A DNA stretch of 15,483 bases from the NCBI GenBank assembly GCA_964623265.1, contig CAZUTK010000065.1:1-15483 (forward strand). The letters run 5' to 3'. Below the pieces are notes generated by a model, which did no database searches, was not told the DNA's origin, and saw nothing but the letters and a program-made list of their open reading frames with translations. The position numbers were made by a program, and so were the translations under genes. The stretch's first letter is position 1. Every line of letters starts with the position of its first letter. Positions 7,645-15,307 of the stretch are shown piece after piece. This DNA is from CAZUTK01 sp964623265. Its GTDB lineage: Bacteria > Electryoneota > B3-LCP.

Positions 7645-8478
7645 CTAACGTCGAATCTCTTGTCGCTCCTTCCACTTCGCCAGTTCTTCTGCCTGATTCC
7701 AGAAGAAATTGAAGAGAGCGCGATAGGCATTCGCAATGATGCTCTGCTTGATGATCGCCATGGTCAATTCCATCCGCGGGGCGTAGGGATCTTCCTGAGC
7801 CACCAGCACCTCGCGGGAATCGAAGATCATCATCTTCAGCGGCAGCTGATCGGTGACGCGGATCTCTTCGCCGCGCTTTACGAAGAAATCCGCCAGCGGA
7901 GGGATCTGCCCGTGATCCAGCTCATACACCCAGCGCGAGACGCCGCCGCGAGCCACAAAGGCTTCATTTTCCTGTGCTTGTTCTTCGATTTTGCTGTCGG
8001 TATCGCAGGCGTAAGGGGGGCGGCCGAATCCGAGGATCTCCTTCTGAGCGCTGTGCACCAGCTGGCAATAATGGCGGTGGATGTTTTCCTTGCCATGAAG
8101 AATCTCGATATACTCCACTGGTTCAAAAGATTCACCCGCGGATGCGAAAACAGCGGACAGCTCTTTCTTCAGCGCTTCCGCGTCCTTGATGCGTTCTTCC
8201 AATTTCTGGATCGGAAATGCCAGCGCGGTCTGCGGATCCACGACTTCAAACGTGCGCTTATGCCCAGCGCGGCGTTCGCGACAATAACCCTGGCGCACCA
8301 GCCTTCGGATGATCTCGTAGACCTTGGTCTGAGGGATCCCGGAAGTCTTTTGCAGATCCGCCGCCGTGGCGCTGCCTTTGTGCAGCAGAGCCAGATAGAC
8401 TTTGGCTTCCCGCTCCGATAACCCCAGGTCTATCAGCCTTTCGGTCAGATTGTTGCCTTCCATCCGCCTATTCCCCAT
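7645..8478 (-). CDS. TrmB-family transcriptional regulator
   Basis: The 277-residue protein starts with a winged helix-turn-helix (about 11-68: LTERLIDLGLSEREAKVYLALL, then TAADLQKTSGIPQTKVYEIIRRL), the signature of the TrmB family. A charged, probably coiled-coil linker follows (about 85-113), then an effector domain (about 120-265) containing LPLKMMIFDSREVLVAQ. It is cytoplasmic and DNA-binding. TrmB proteins are best known from archaea, where some sense sugars, but the sugar-binding motif cannot be recognised here and the ligand is unknown. The start is uncertain between ATG 8478 and the in-frame ATG at 8463 (MEGNNLTERL); neither has a strong Shine-Dalgarno. Its own promoter is at 8520-8548. 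Possible targets are its own gene, the next gene downstream and the divergent tRNA-glycosyltransferase unit. Confidence 0.85.
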   Translation of the reverse strand: MGNRRMEGNNLTERLIDLGLSEREAKVYLALLHKGSATAADLQKTSGIPQTKVYEIIRRLVRQGYCRERRAGHKRTFEVVDPQTALAFPIQKLEERIKDAEALKKELSAVFASAGESFEPVEYIEILHGKENIHRHYCQLVHSAQKEILGFGRPPYACDTDSKIEEQAQENEAFVARGGVSRWVYELDHGQIPPLADFFVKRGEEIRVTDQLPLKMMIFDSREVLVAQEDPYAPRMELTMAIIKQSIIANAYRALFNFFWNQAEELAKWKERQEIRR

Positions 8479-8519
8479 TTGCCGTAATGCATCCCCCCAT
8501 CAGGGTGATTTTCTATAAG

Positions 8520-8548
8520 AATATAACCCTTTCCCTAAAAAAAGTCAA
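8520..8548 (-). promoter_or_regulatory. Near-consensus sigma70-like promoter of the TrmB-family gene
   Basis: On the minus strand TTGACT (8548-8543), a 17-bp spacer and TATATT (8525-8520) give 5/6 and 5/6 matches with ideal spacing. Transcription would begin near 8513. A short dyad TTCT-N3-AGAA lies at the start-site side of the -10 box and could be an operator, but its arms are only 4 bp. Confidence 0.7.
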
Positions 8549-8655
8549 CGATTTTTCCTTATCATCCGGTCACCGAGTTATTTCAGACTTTAGACTCTCG
8601 CACCCCTTTAATACGGGATGCTCCCATTCCTTTCACCCGTTCGGTTGAATTTCCC

Positions 8656-8684
8656 TTGACAATCCGGATGCTTTTGGCTATATT
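8656..8684 (+). promoter_or_regulatory. Near-consensus promoter of tRNA-Leu (and probably of the downstream glycosyltransferase)
   Basis: TTGACA (8656-8661), a 17-bp spacer and TATATT (8679-8684) precede the tRNA by 23 bp. This is the best promoter in the window, as expected for a tRNA gene. Confidence 0.8.
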
Positions 8685-8707
8685 GACCTGCAACTTGACC
8701 TCACTGC

Positions 8708-8791
8708 GCGAAAGTGGCGGAATCGGCAGACGCCCTGGATTTAGGATCCAGTGCCCGCGAGGGCGTGGGGGTTCGACTCCCCCCTTTCGCA
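8708..8791 (+). tRNA. tRNA-Leu (anticodon TAG)
   Basis: The acceptor stem GCGAAAG (8708-8714) pairs with CTTTCGC (8784-8790), with discriminator A at 8791. The anticodon stem CTGGA/TCCAG (8735-8739 and 8747-8751) encloses the loop TTTAGGA, giving anticodon TAG at 8742-8744. The long variable arm (GCCC-GCGA-GGGC) makes it a type II tRNA. The T arm is GGGGG-TTCGACT-CCCCC (8767-8783). The A-rich D loop contains the conserved GG. CCA is not encoded (the sequence after the discriminator is CAG), so it must be added enzymatically. It reads CUN leucine codons, chiefly CUA. Confidence 0.97.
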
Positions 8792-8817
8792 CAGCTACCG
8801 GCGCGCTTTTCGATCCC

Positions 8818-10869
8818 ATGATCTATATTCGTTCCGCTGATTCTCCTGTGCCTGAATACAACCTGAAATGTCTCCCGCCGCTCGCCTGGATTCTCCCCGC
8901 TCTCGCCGGCGTGCTCATCTATTTCGCCACGATGTGCCGCACGGTCTATGTCGGTGACAGCGGCGAATTCGCTCTGGTCTTTAAGACTCTAGGGATCGCG
9001 CACCCGCCCGGCTATCCGCTTTTCACCCTGCTGGGACATCTCTTTGTCTCCCTCACCGCCTTTTTCCCGCCCGCCTTCAGCGCCAATCTGTTTTCCGTTC
9101 TCATCGCCGCCGCCCTCTTGCCGATCCTCGTGCTTCTGGTGAAAGAAGCCGGTCCCTTCCTCGCAGGCATCCTAACTTTGCTCTGGGCGTTTTCGCCGCT
9201 TTATTGGGGAGAAACGGTCGGAGTCGAAGTCTACACCCTTAATCTGCTCTTCATCGCCGGAATCGCCGCTTTTGCGCTGAGTTCCCATCCGAAAAAATGG
9301 CACCTCATCGCCTTCCTGTTCGGACTTTCTCTGGCGCATCACCTAACCTCCCTCGCTCTGCTTCCGGCTCTCGCATACGCCGTCGTGCAGGACAGATCAG
9401 CGCGCGGCTGGAAACAATCGCTGACTCAGCTCTTGCTTTTCTGCTTGGGTTTGAGCATCTACCTCTACTTGCCGGTGCGCGCCGGGCGCTCACCTCTGGC
9501 GGATTGGGGACATCCAGCTACGTTGAACTTGCTGTTCCATCACATCACCGCCGCTCAGTATCAACAAGCGACGGCTTTTTCCCTCGCGAATTTTCTGCAG
9601 AGCTTCAGACTCTTTTTCAGCCTCTTCTTGGACAGCTGGTCCTGGTTGGGAATCGCGTCCTTGTTGCTGGGGACGATCTTCGGCTGGAAGTCCGGCTCAC
9701 GATGCATGCGTTTCGCCTGGATTCTCTTGCTTTCGAATATCATCCTCGTCGCCTTTTATCGCATTCCCGACATTGATCCTTATTATCTACCCGCTCTGCT
9801 GGCGGGCTGGATGCTGATCTGCGAAGGGGCGATCCGATTGATCGCTTCCCATCCATCTTCCACGCTTCGCCGAGCGGTTTACGCGGCAGCCGGCGCGTCG
9901 GTCATCTGCCTGCTCGCTCTGAATTTCTCCGAAATAGACCGCTCCAAAACGGACCTCGCCCGCCAATACGGCAAGTGGATTCTGGATACCGCTGGTTCCG
10001 GAACCGTCTTCACTCAGGACGACAACGCCAGTTTCGCGACTTTGTATCTGCGCTACGCGGAAGGATACCACACGGACGTTGAGGTGTACGATCAGGCTTC
10101 CAGACTCTTCGCTCTGGCGCACGCAGCTGGCCGCCTCGCCGGCGGGATCATTCCCGATTATCAAACTGCGCGGCGCATTTATCTCCAGCGCGCCCCTGGA
10201 CCGAAGCATTTGGTCAAAATGCTCTACCCATACGACTCGGATTGGATGACGACCGACATCCCACTCTACTCCAACGGCATCCTCATATCTTCGGAACTTC
10301 CGGCGCGAAAGCCCGCTTTTCCGCTGTTCACAACGGACGCCTCACCCGAGGATTTCAAGTCGCGCCAAATCTTGATCAACTCGACTCTGACCCAGGGAGA
10401 GCATTATCTCCGGCAGTCCCCGCCGGATTCCGCCCTAGCGCTGCTTTCTTTCAAAAAAGCCCTCGATCTGCTGCGCGACGAACCCCGCGCCGCCCTGTTG
10501 AACCAGCTGGGGATTTCCTTCCGCCACTTGCGGATGGAAGATCTGGCGCTTCAAGCGTACGATTTCGCTCTGAAAGCGCCCCGAATAGCTGCCTCTGAAC
10601 GCGAGGAAATCCTGTTCAATATCTCCAACATCTATAAAGACCGCGGCAACCGTCTGGCGGCGGTCCAAGACCTGCGCGGAGCGCTGGATGCGTTCCTGAC
10701 CGCCCTGCGTTACGATCCCGAAAACTCGGGATTACTGTACAATGTCGGCGTCATTTACATAAATTATCTGAACGACCCCGCTCGAGGCATCCCGTACCTC
10801 GAATCCTACCTGCGCCTGAACCCGCAAGATGCAAAAGTGCGCGATCTCATTGACAGCCGCCGCCAATAA
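8818..10869 (+). CDS. DUF2723 (TMEM260-like) GT-C glycosyltransferase with C-terminal TPRs
   Basis: From ATG 8818 the protein has 683 residues. The first part (about 20-370) is a polytopic membrane domain. After the first helix comes the loop YVGDSGEFALVFKTLGIAHPPGYPLFTLLGH (44-74). The GDSGEF acidic loop plus AHPPGYPL is characteristic of DUF2723, a GT-C fold related to protein O-mannosyltransferases, with Asp47 the likely catalytic residue. A soluble part follows (about 380-510), then TPR-like helices (about 522-675, for example LLNQLGISFRHLRMEDLALQAYDFAL). Expected role: transfer of a sugar from a polyprenyl-linked donor to an acceptor outside the inner membrane, perhaps exported proteins; donor and acceptor are unknown. 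The reading frame is open back to 8656, but that part covers the tRNA, so I reject earlier starts. No Shine-Dalgarno is seen at 8818. The gene probably depends on the tRNA promoter. Confidence 0.85.
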   Translation: MIYIRSADSPVPEYNLKCLPPLAWILPALAGVLIYFATMCRTVYVGDSGEFALVFKTLGIAHPPGYPLFTLLGHLFVSLTAFFPPAFSANLFSVLIAAALLPILVLLVKEAGPFLAGILTLLWAFSPLYWGETVGVEVYTLNLLFIAGIAAFALSSHPKKWHLIAFLFGLSLAHHLTSLALLPALAYAVVQDRSARGWKQSLTQLLLFCLGLSIYLYLPVRAGRSPLADWGHPATLNLLFHHITAAQYQQATAFSLANFLQSFRLFFSLFLDSWSWLGIASLLLGTIFGWKSGSRCMRFAWILLLSNIILVAFYRIPDIDPYYLPALLAGWMLICEGAIRLIASHPSSTLRRAVYAAAGASVICLLALNFSEIDRSKTDLARQYGKWILDTAGSGTVFTQDDNASFATLYLRYAEGYHTDVEVYDQASRLFALAHAAGRLAGGIIPDYQTARRIYLQRAPGPKHLVKMLYPYDSDWMTTDIPLYSNGILISSELPARKPAFPLFTTDASPEDFKSRQILINSTLTQGEHYLRQSPPDSALALLSFKKALDLLRDEPRAALLNQLGISFRHLRMEDLALQAYDFALKAPRIAASEREEILFNISNIYKDRGNRLAAVQDLRGALDAFLTALRYDPENSGLLYNVGVIYINYLNDPARGIPYLESYLRLNPQDAKVRDLIDSRRQ

Positions 10870-10886
10870 TGCGCGAAACATTAAAA

Positions 10887-10900
10887 TGCAATAATTTGCA
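10887..10900. repeat. Small inverted repeat TGCAA-N4-TTGCA
   Basis: This 5-bp-arm dyad lies 17 bp after the glycosyltransferase stop and about 46 bp upstream of the next -35 box. It is AT-rich with no T-tract, so it is a poor terminator. It could be a weak operator or chance. Confidence 0.25.
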
Positions 10901-10946
10901 CTTGTATTTTGTGAAAGGAAAAGTTCTAATTTAATGCAAAATACAC

Positions 10947-10975
10947 TTGAATCCCGACGAATTTCGTATTAAATT
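10947..10975 (+). promoter_or_regulatory. Candidate promoter of the 11087 gene, with an 11-bp palindrome in its spacer
   Basis: TTGAAT (10947-10952), a 17-bp spacer and TAAATT (10970-10975) resemble the promoter at 617-645, with the same -10 word. Inside the spacer is a perfect palindrome ACGAATTTCGT (10957-10967), placed where a repressor would block RNA polymerase. The predicted leader is about 105 bases. Confidence 0.45.
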
Positions 10976-11086
10976 TCCGTGCAGATCAACTGACCATCCT
11001 TGGGGTTTTCTTCCATGCGTCTGTTGTTGACTTAAAGGACGAAAGAAACTTCACCATTTTCATTACAAATAAAAGGAGACCCTGAA

Positions 11087-13129
11087 ATGAAAGCATGTGC
11101 GTTTCTCTGTTTGCCTGTGATCTGTCTGGCATGGCTCTGCGCGGCTCTTCCGGTTGCAGCCGTGGAGTACGTCATGGTACCCAGCGGTCAGCAGGTACTG
11201 CCCCCCGGGCTGGACAGCCCACAGCCCGATACGATCCGCTACGATACAGGCGGCAATCTCTATCTGCCGAACGCGCAGAACTACTGGGGCATCGTGCGCT
11301 TCACCGCCCCTTCCGATTTTGAACTGCGCTGCATCTACATTCAGATGTGGAACATCAACAATCAGCCGGATGGAGTGAACGTTGCCATTCTGAACGACAA
11401 CGGCTTCGGACAGCCTGGAACGATCGTTTCCGGTCCGGTGCATCTGAACGGCCCGCTCTGGTATCCGCCGTTCACCTGGGCGGATGCCGAATTGCCGCAG
11501 CCTTTCCCCAACTTCGCGGCGGCGGAAAACTTCTTCGTCGTCTTCGGTCCCACCGGTCCCACCAGCCAAGGGTGGTTCCTGATGATTGACGGCACCGGCA
11601 ACACCGAAAACCGCTCCGGCTTCAGCACCAGTTCGTCCGGACCCTGGCAATTCACGCTTTCGGGGGATCTGATCGTGCGCGCCGGCGGTGAAGTCACCAC
11701 CACCTTTGTGGATCTGGGAGTCACCTCCTGCTTCAACGACGTGCAGAAATTCTTCCTGAGCCCAGGTGTGCCGGTGAGATACCGGGCGGAAGTGAAGAAC
11801 TTCGGCAACGAAGACGCTCTGACCTACCGGGTCGTCTGGAAAGTGCTGAACTCCGGCGGGATGCAGGTTTTCGCGGACTCGGCGGATTTCGGAACGCTGG
11901 CGGCGGGAGCCACCGCCACGGTGGACTGCCCCTCCCTCTGGACGACCGGCGCGGCGGGGTACTACAAGGCGCAGGCAACCGTCGTTTACCCCGGCGAACA
12001 AAACCCCGGCAACAATACCAATTACCTCGAACAGGGCATCGGAAACTTCGGCACGTTCTGGTATAAATACGACGACGATCAGGCGAACACCAACATCTCC
12101 GCCACACCTGGATTCGGCTGGGGCAACAGCTTCATCCCCCAGCAATATCCTGTAAAAGTGGACTCGGTGCAGATCGGCATCGCCGGCGCCATCGCCGCCA
12201 GCGAAGTCCCAATCGTCAACTTCGTCGGATCCACGATGACCACGCTGTACACCTATACCGGTCCGATGGTCGCCGGCATGAATACCATCAACCTGACCGG
12301 AGCCGATATCAACATCTTCTCCGGCTCGATCGGCGTGGGCTATATGTATCAAAACGGGGGCGCGATCTATAAGGACAGCGATCAACCTCTGGCCTCTTCC
12401 AATGCGCGTATGCCCGCTATGTCCTACGAAATCGCTCAGGGCGTCTGGACGGCGGAATCTTCCGGCGATTATATGATCCGGCTCTTCTGCAGCGAATCCA
12501 GCGCGCTCCCGCCCTATCCGGTGATCCGCATCGAACCGGATACTCTGGATTTCGGCATGGTGGAAGTGGGCGTGCCTGCCGATATGAGCTTCTGGGTGTA
12601 CAACGACGGCGGAGCCAACCTCAACGTCACGAACATCCTGATTCCGCCGGCGTTTACCGGCCAATTGACCCTGAGCACCACCAGCTTTGTAGTCGCCTCG
12701 CTGGGAAGCCAGGAAGTCGTCGCGACTTGGACCCCCGCCGCGGAAGGAACCGTCAGCGGATCCTTGGGAGTCATGAACAACGCGACTTCACCGTATCCCG
12801 AATTCCTTCCTGTCCGGGGTACCGGCTTTGTTCTCGGAATCATCCCGCGGGATGATCTCATTCCGGCGACCTACTCCTTGCAAGGCAACTTCCCCAACCC
12901 CTTTAATAACTCGACGCGTTTCACCTTCTCACTGCCCGTCGGCAACCGGGTGACGCTGAGAGTGTACGACATCAAGGGTCAGGAAGTGGCGGTGCTGGTG
13001 AACGGCTGGATGAACGCGGGCAGCTATGACGCCGTCTTCGATGCGGCGGAGCTGCCTTCTGGCGTCTATATTTACCGCTTGAATGCCGGCACTTTTTCCG
13101 CCGGCGGCAAGATGGTGCTGCTGAAGTAG
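11087..13129 (+). CDS. Multidomain T9SS-exported surface protein (CARDB-like, ASH-like domains)
   Basis: The 680-residue protein has a signal peptide (about 1-25), an unassigned beta-rich domain (about 48-202) and a CARDB-like domain (about 207-315, with YRAEVKNFGNEDALTYRVVWKV). A second beta-rich domain follows (about 322-475), then an ASH/Hydin-like Ig fold (about 480-580, IEPDTLDFGMVEVGVPADMSF). The T9SS sorting domain (588-680) contains GNFPNPFNNSTRFTF and ELPSGVYIYRL and ends KMVLLK. The two unassigned domains resemble each other in layout and may be duplicates. No catalytic motif is visible, so I expect adhesion or binding at the cell surface. AAAGGAG 8 bases upstream supports the start. 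It appears to be a single-gene unit, ended by the hairpin at 13147. Confidence 0.85.
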   Translation: MKACAFLCLPVICLAWLCAALPVAAVEYVMVPSGQQVLPPGLDSPQPDTIRYDTGGNLYLPNAQNYWGIVRFTAPSDFELRCIYIQMWNINNQPDGVNVAILNDNGFGQPGTIVSGPVHLNGPLWYPPFTWADAELPQPFPNFAAAENFFVVFGPTGPTSQGWFLMIDGTGNTENRSGFSTSSSGPWQFTLSGDLIVRAGGEVTTTFVDLGVTSCFNDVQKFFLSPGVPVRYRAEVKNFGNEDALTYRVVWKVLNSGGMQVFADSADFGTLAAGATATVDCPSLWTTGAAGYYKAQATVVYPGEQNPGNNTNYLEQGIGNFGTFWYKYDDDQANTNISATPGFGWGNSFIPQQYPVKVDSVQIGIAGAIAASEVPIVNFVGSTMTTLYTYTGPMVAGMNTINLTGADINIFSGSIGVGYMYQNGGAIYKDSDQPLASSNARMPAMSYEIAQGVWTAESSGDYMIRLFCSESSALPPYPVIRIEPDTLDFGMVEVGVPADMSFWVYNDGGANLNVTNILIPPAFTGQLTLSTTSFVVASLGSQEVVATWTPAAEGTVSGSLGVMNNATSPYPEFLPVRGTGFVLGIIPRDDLIPATYSLQGNFPNPFNNSTRFTFSLPVGNRVTLRVYDIKGQEVAVLVNGWMNAGSYDAVFDAAELPSGVYIYRLNAGTFSAGGKMVLLK

Positions 13130-13146
13130 ACAAGGACGAACATACT

Positions 13147-13179
13147 CGAGGGGCGCGCGACGACGCGCCCCTCGATTTT
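13147..13179 (+). terminator. Rho-independent terminator after the 11087 gene
   Basis: An 11-bp perfect stem CGAGGGGCGCG (13147-13157) and CGCGCCCCTCG (13164-13174) with a 6-base loop is followed by ATTTTC. It starts 17 bp after the stop codon. Confidence 0.85.
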
Positions 13180-13241
13180 CATCCGCCGATTTCCGCTCGT
13201 CTTTTATAGCCGTTTGAAAATAAGATGAAAGTTGCTTTTTT

Positions 13242-13276
13242 TTGCGCTTTTTTTCCTGGTCGTTTTACCTTATATT
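13242..13276 (+). promoter_or_regulatory. Tentative promoter region of the 13327 gene
   Basis: TTGCGC (13242-13247) lies 18 bp before TACCTT (13266-13271), which overlaps a better -10 word, TATATT (13271-13276), whose own -35 would be a run of T. Which pair is used is unclear. The 10-base word TACCTTATAT (13266-13275) recurs at 15424-15433, after another TTGCG box. Confidence 0.35.
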
Positions 13277-13317
13277 TACCAGCAAATCAAATAAATCACA
13301 CTAATACACCCATTTGC

Positions 13318-13322
13318 GGAGG
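13318..13322 (+). promoter_or_regulatory. Ribosome-binding site that fixes the start of the 13327 gene
   Basis: GGAGG is placed 4 bases before ATG 13327, directly in front of a clear signal peptide. The frame is open from an earlier ATG at 13225, but that one lies in the AT-rich promoter region and has no Shine-Dalgarno. Confidence 0.8.
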
Positions 13323-13326
13323 AATT

Positions 13327-15273
13327 ATGCCCAGTAAAATGCACGCGCTGCTTCTTCTGATTCTCATTCCGGCACTGGCGTTTGCCGCGCCGATAAAGGT
13401 TGACAAAGAACCCATTAAAAACTATCCTTTGTTGACCGGAGACGAAGTTGTCAACGCACCCGTCGTGTATCCGCCTTATCCTATGCCGCCTTCCTACAAC
13501 GGCTTGGATGTCATCGGCGATACGGTGTCCATCGGCACGACCTGGTATGAAAACCAACACAACGGCACCATCGGCCGGATGCTGGACATCAGCGCCGACG
13601 GTTATATCCACTTTGATTGGATGAACGGTCTGAACAGCGGCGCCAGCCAGCGGCACATCTATTACAACTATGTGGATCCTTCCGGTGTTCAAGGCTGGCC
13701 CGGTGCCGGCTATGCGGTGGAATCCTCCATCAAGGCGGGCTTCTGCACCTTAGACGCCATGGATACCCCCGGAGGCGGAATCGCCTTCCCCTCGTTCCAT
13801 CAGCAGACCAGCCCCTCGACTCAGTATCATACCGCCGTGGGCGTGGACTACTTCCCGCATATCGGAGCCTTCCTGATTTACGAACCGGCATGGCTGTATG
13901 AAAACGGACAAGAACTGAAACTCATCTGGCCCCGCATCGCCATTGACCGCAATGATGTGGTGCACGTCCTCTCGACGGAGAATCCCTTGTCCGGCGTCGC
14001 CGGGGATCCCCAGCGCCACTTCTATTCGCGCGGAACCTACGATCCCCTTACCCCTGCGGTGACCTTCCCCCCGTCGCCGAATTCGTTCGAACTGATGACC
14101 TGGACGATGACCATCGCGGGCGATGTGGCGACTTCGGATGTATCCGACCGCGTCGGATTTGCTTGGACATACAGCCGCGAACCCGGCTTTCCGGGTGGAG
14201 CTCCGAACCAGTACGACAACGACATCTACGTACTGATTGATGACGACGGACAAGATTTCAACTTCTCGGACGCCTTCAATCTGACGCAGTTCATCCCGGT
14301 AGACTCCTCCTATCTGCCCGGTGATACCACCCTGGCCGATATGGACACTCTGCGCGCCTACACAGACCTGAACATCTTCTTCGATATGAACAACTGGTGC
14401 CACGTAGTGTTTACGGCAGTGGGTTACTACAGCTTGGAAGGACTCGTCTCCGTTGCCAATTCGCTGATCTTCCACTGGTCCGAAGAGTTCCCCGGTGAAT
14501 TCCAGTTGGTGGCGAACGGCTGGTACCCGGCTTACGATCCCGGAGCCTGGAACCAGACCGCCCAGCGTCCGGAATTGGGGCAGAACACCCAGAACGGATA
14601 CTTGTACTGTATGTATCAGGTCTACGACACCACCAGCGTTTCCGCCGGCGGTTACCCATCCGGTGAAATCTATATGTCCATGTCCACCGACGGCGGAGCC
14701 ACCTGGTCCCGAGGCATCAACGTGACCAACACCATTTCGCCGCCGAACGCCCCGGCGGGGCAGTGCCTGTCCGAACTGACGCCTTCGATGGCGAAGAAAG
14801 TAGATAACTACTGCCACGTAATGTACGTCCTGGATAAAGATGCCGGCAACGTGAACCAGACGGAAGGAACCTGGACGCTGAATCCGGTGATCTATCACAA
14901 AATCCCAATCAGCCAGATCCCTTCCACGCCGACGATGCCCTACTTCCCTCTCCACGTGGAACATGGACCGCCGGTGGGCATCCCGGGCGCGGGCAGATAC
15001 GAACAACCGAAGACTTTCGCCCTGCAGCAGAATTATCCCAACCCCTTCAATCCGGCGACCAATATCACCTTCTCACTGGATGAAGTGAGTGAAATTACGC
15101 TGAACGTTTACAATCTGCGCGGAGAATGGGTCGCGAATCTCGCTTCGGGGACATACGGAACCGGCGCACATACCGTCCATTTCGATGCCTCCGGTCTGGC
15201 ATCGGGTGTGTATATCTACAAACTGACGGCTGGATCGCGTTCCCTGCAGCAGAAAATGCTGCTTCTGAAGTGA
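13327..15273 (+). CDS. T9SS-exported predicted beta-propeller protein with an Asp-box
   Basis: From ATG 13327 the protein has 648 residues. A signal peptide covers about 1-21 (MPSKMHALLLLILIPALAFA). The body (about 60-545) shows recurring strand patterns: MLDISADGYIHFDW (85-98), WPRIAIDRNDVVHVLS (201-216), TDLNIFFDMNNWCHVVFT (346-363) and PSMAKKVDNYCHVMYV further on. It also has an Asp-box, SMSTDGGATWSR (451-462), matching SxDxGxTW. This fits a sialidase-like or BNR propeller, but I see no sialidase arginine triad, so no enzymatic activity is claimed. The T9SS sorting domain (about 565-648) has QQNYPNPFNPATNITFSL and GLASGVYIYKL and ends KMLLLK. Probable role: an extracellular binding or scaffolding protein. 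It is a single-gene unit with its own terminator at 15308. Confidence 0.85.
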   Translation: MPSKMHALLLLILIPALAFAAPIKVDKEPIKNYPLLTGDEVVNAPVVYPPYPMPPSYNGLDVIGDTVSIGTTWYENQHNGTIGRMLDISADGYIHFDWMNGLNSGASQRHIYYNYVDPSGVQGWPGAGYAVESSIKAGFCTLDAMDTPGGGIAFPSFHQQTSPSTQYHTAVGVDYFPHIGAFLIYEPAWLYENGQELKLIWPRIAIDRNDVVHVLSTENPLSGVAGDPQRHFYSRGTYDPLTPAVTFPPSPNSFELMTWTMTIAGDVATSDVSDRVGFAWTYSREPGFPGGAPNQYDNDIYVLIDDDGQDFNFSDAFNLTQFIPVDSSYLPGDTTLADMDTLRAYTDLNIFFDMNNWCHVVFTAVGYYSLEGLVSVANSLIFHWSEEFPGEFQLVANGWYPAYDPGAWNQTAQRPELGQNTQNGYLYCMYQVYDTTSVSAGGYPSGEIYMSMSTDGGATWSRGINVTNTISPPNAPAGQCLSELTPSMAKKVDNYCHVMYVLDKDAGNVNQTEGTWTLNPVIYHKIPISQIPSTPTMPYFPLHVEHGPPVGIPGAGRYEQPKTFALQQNYPNPFNPATNITFSLDEVSEITLNVYNLRGEWVANLASGTYGTGAHTVHFDASGLASGVYIYKLTAGSRSLQQKMLLLK

Positions 15274-15307
15274 TCGGGCTGAATCGTTCAACCGATCTGC
15301 AAGAATT

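Noticed and set aside
7621..8421. 266-codon open frame on the plus strand
   Set aside because: It is antisense to the TrmB-family gene, which has a clear helix-turn-helix and its own promoter.
8708..8791. tRNA-Leu as an integration site for a mobile element
   Set aside because: I found no repeat of the tRNA 3' end elsewhere in the window and no integrase or phage gene.
8656..8817. N-terminal extension of the glycosyltransferase by 54 codons
   Set aside because: It overlaps the complete tRNA-Leu and its promoter. The encoded residues (Arg/Gly-rich) do not fit the family, whose members start near the first membrane helix.
11063..12664. 533-codon open frame on the minus strand
   Set aside because: It is the shadow of the 11087 gene, with His/Gly/Arg-rich shadow-like composition and no recognisable domain.
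13225..13326. N-terminal extension of the propeller protein by 34 codons
   Set aside because: The strong Shine-Dalgarno and signal peptide at 13327 define the start. The extension covers the putative promoter.
13750..15006. 418-codon open frame on the minus strand
   Set aside because: It is the shadow of the 13327 gene, with no start signal or domain.
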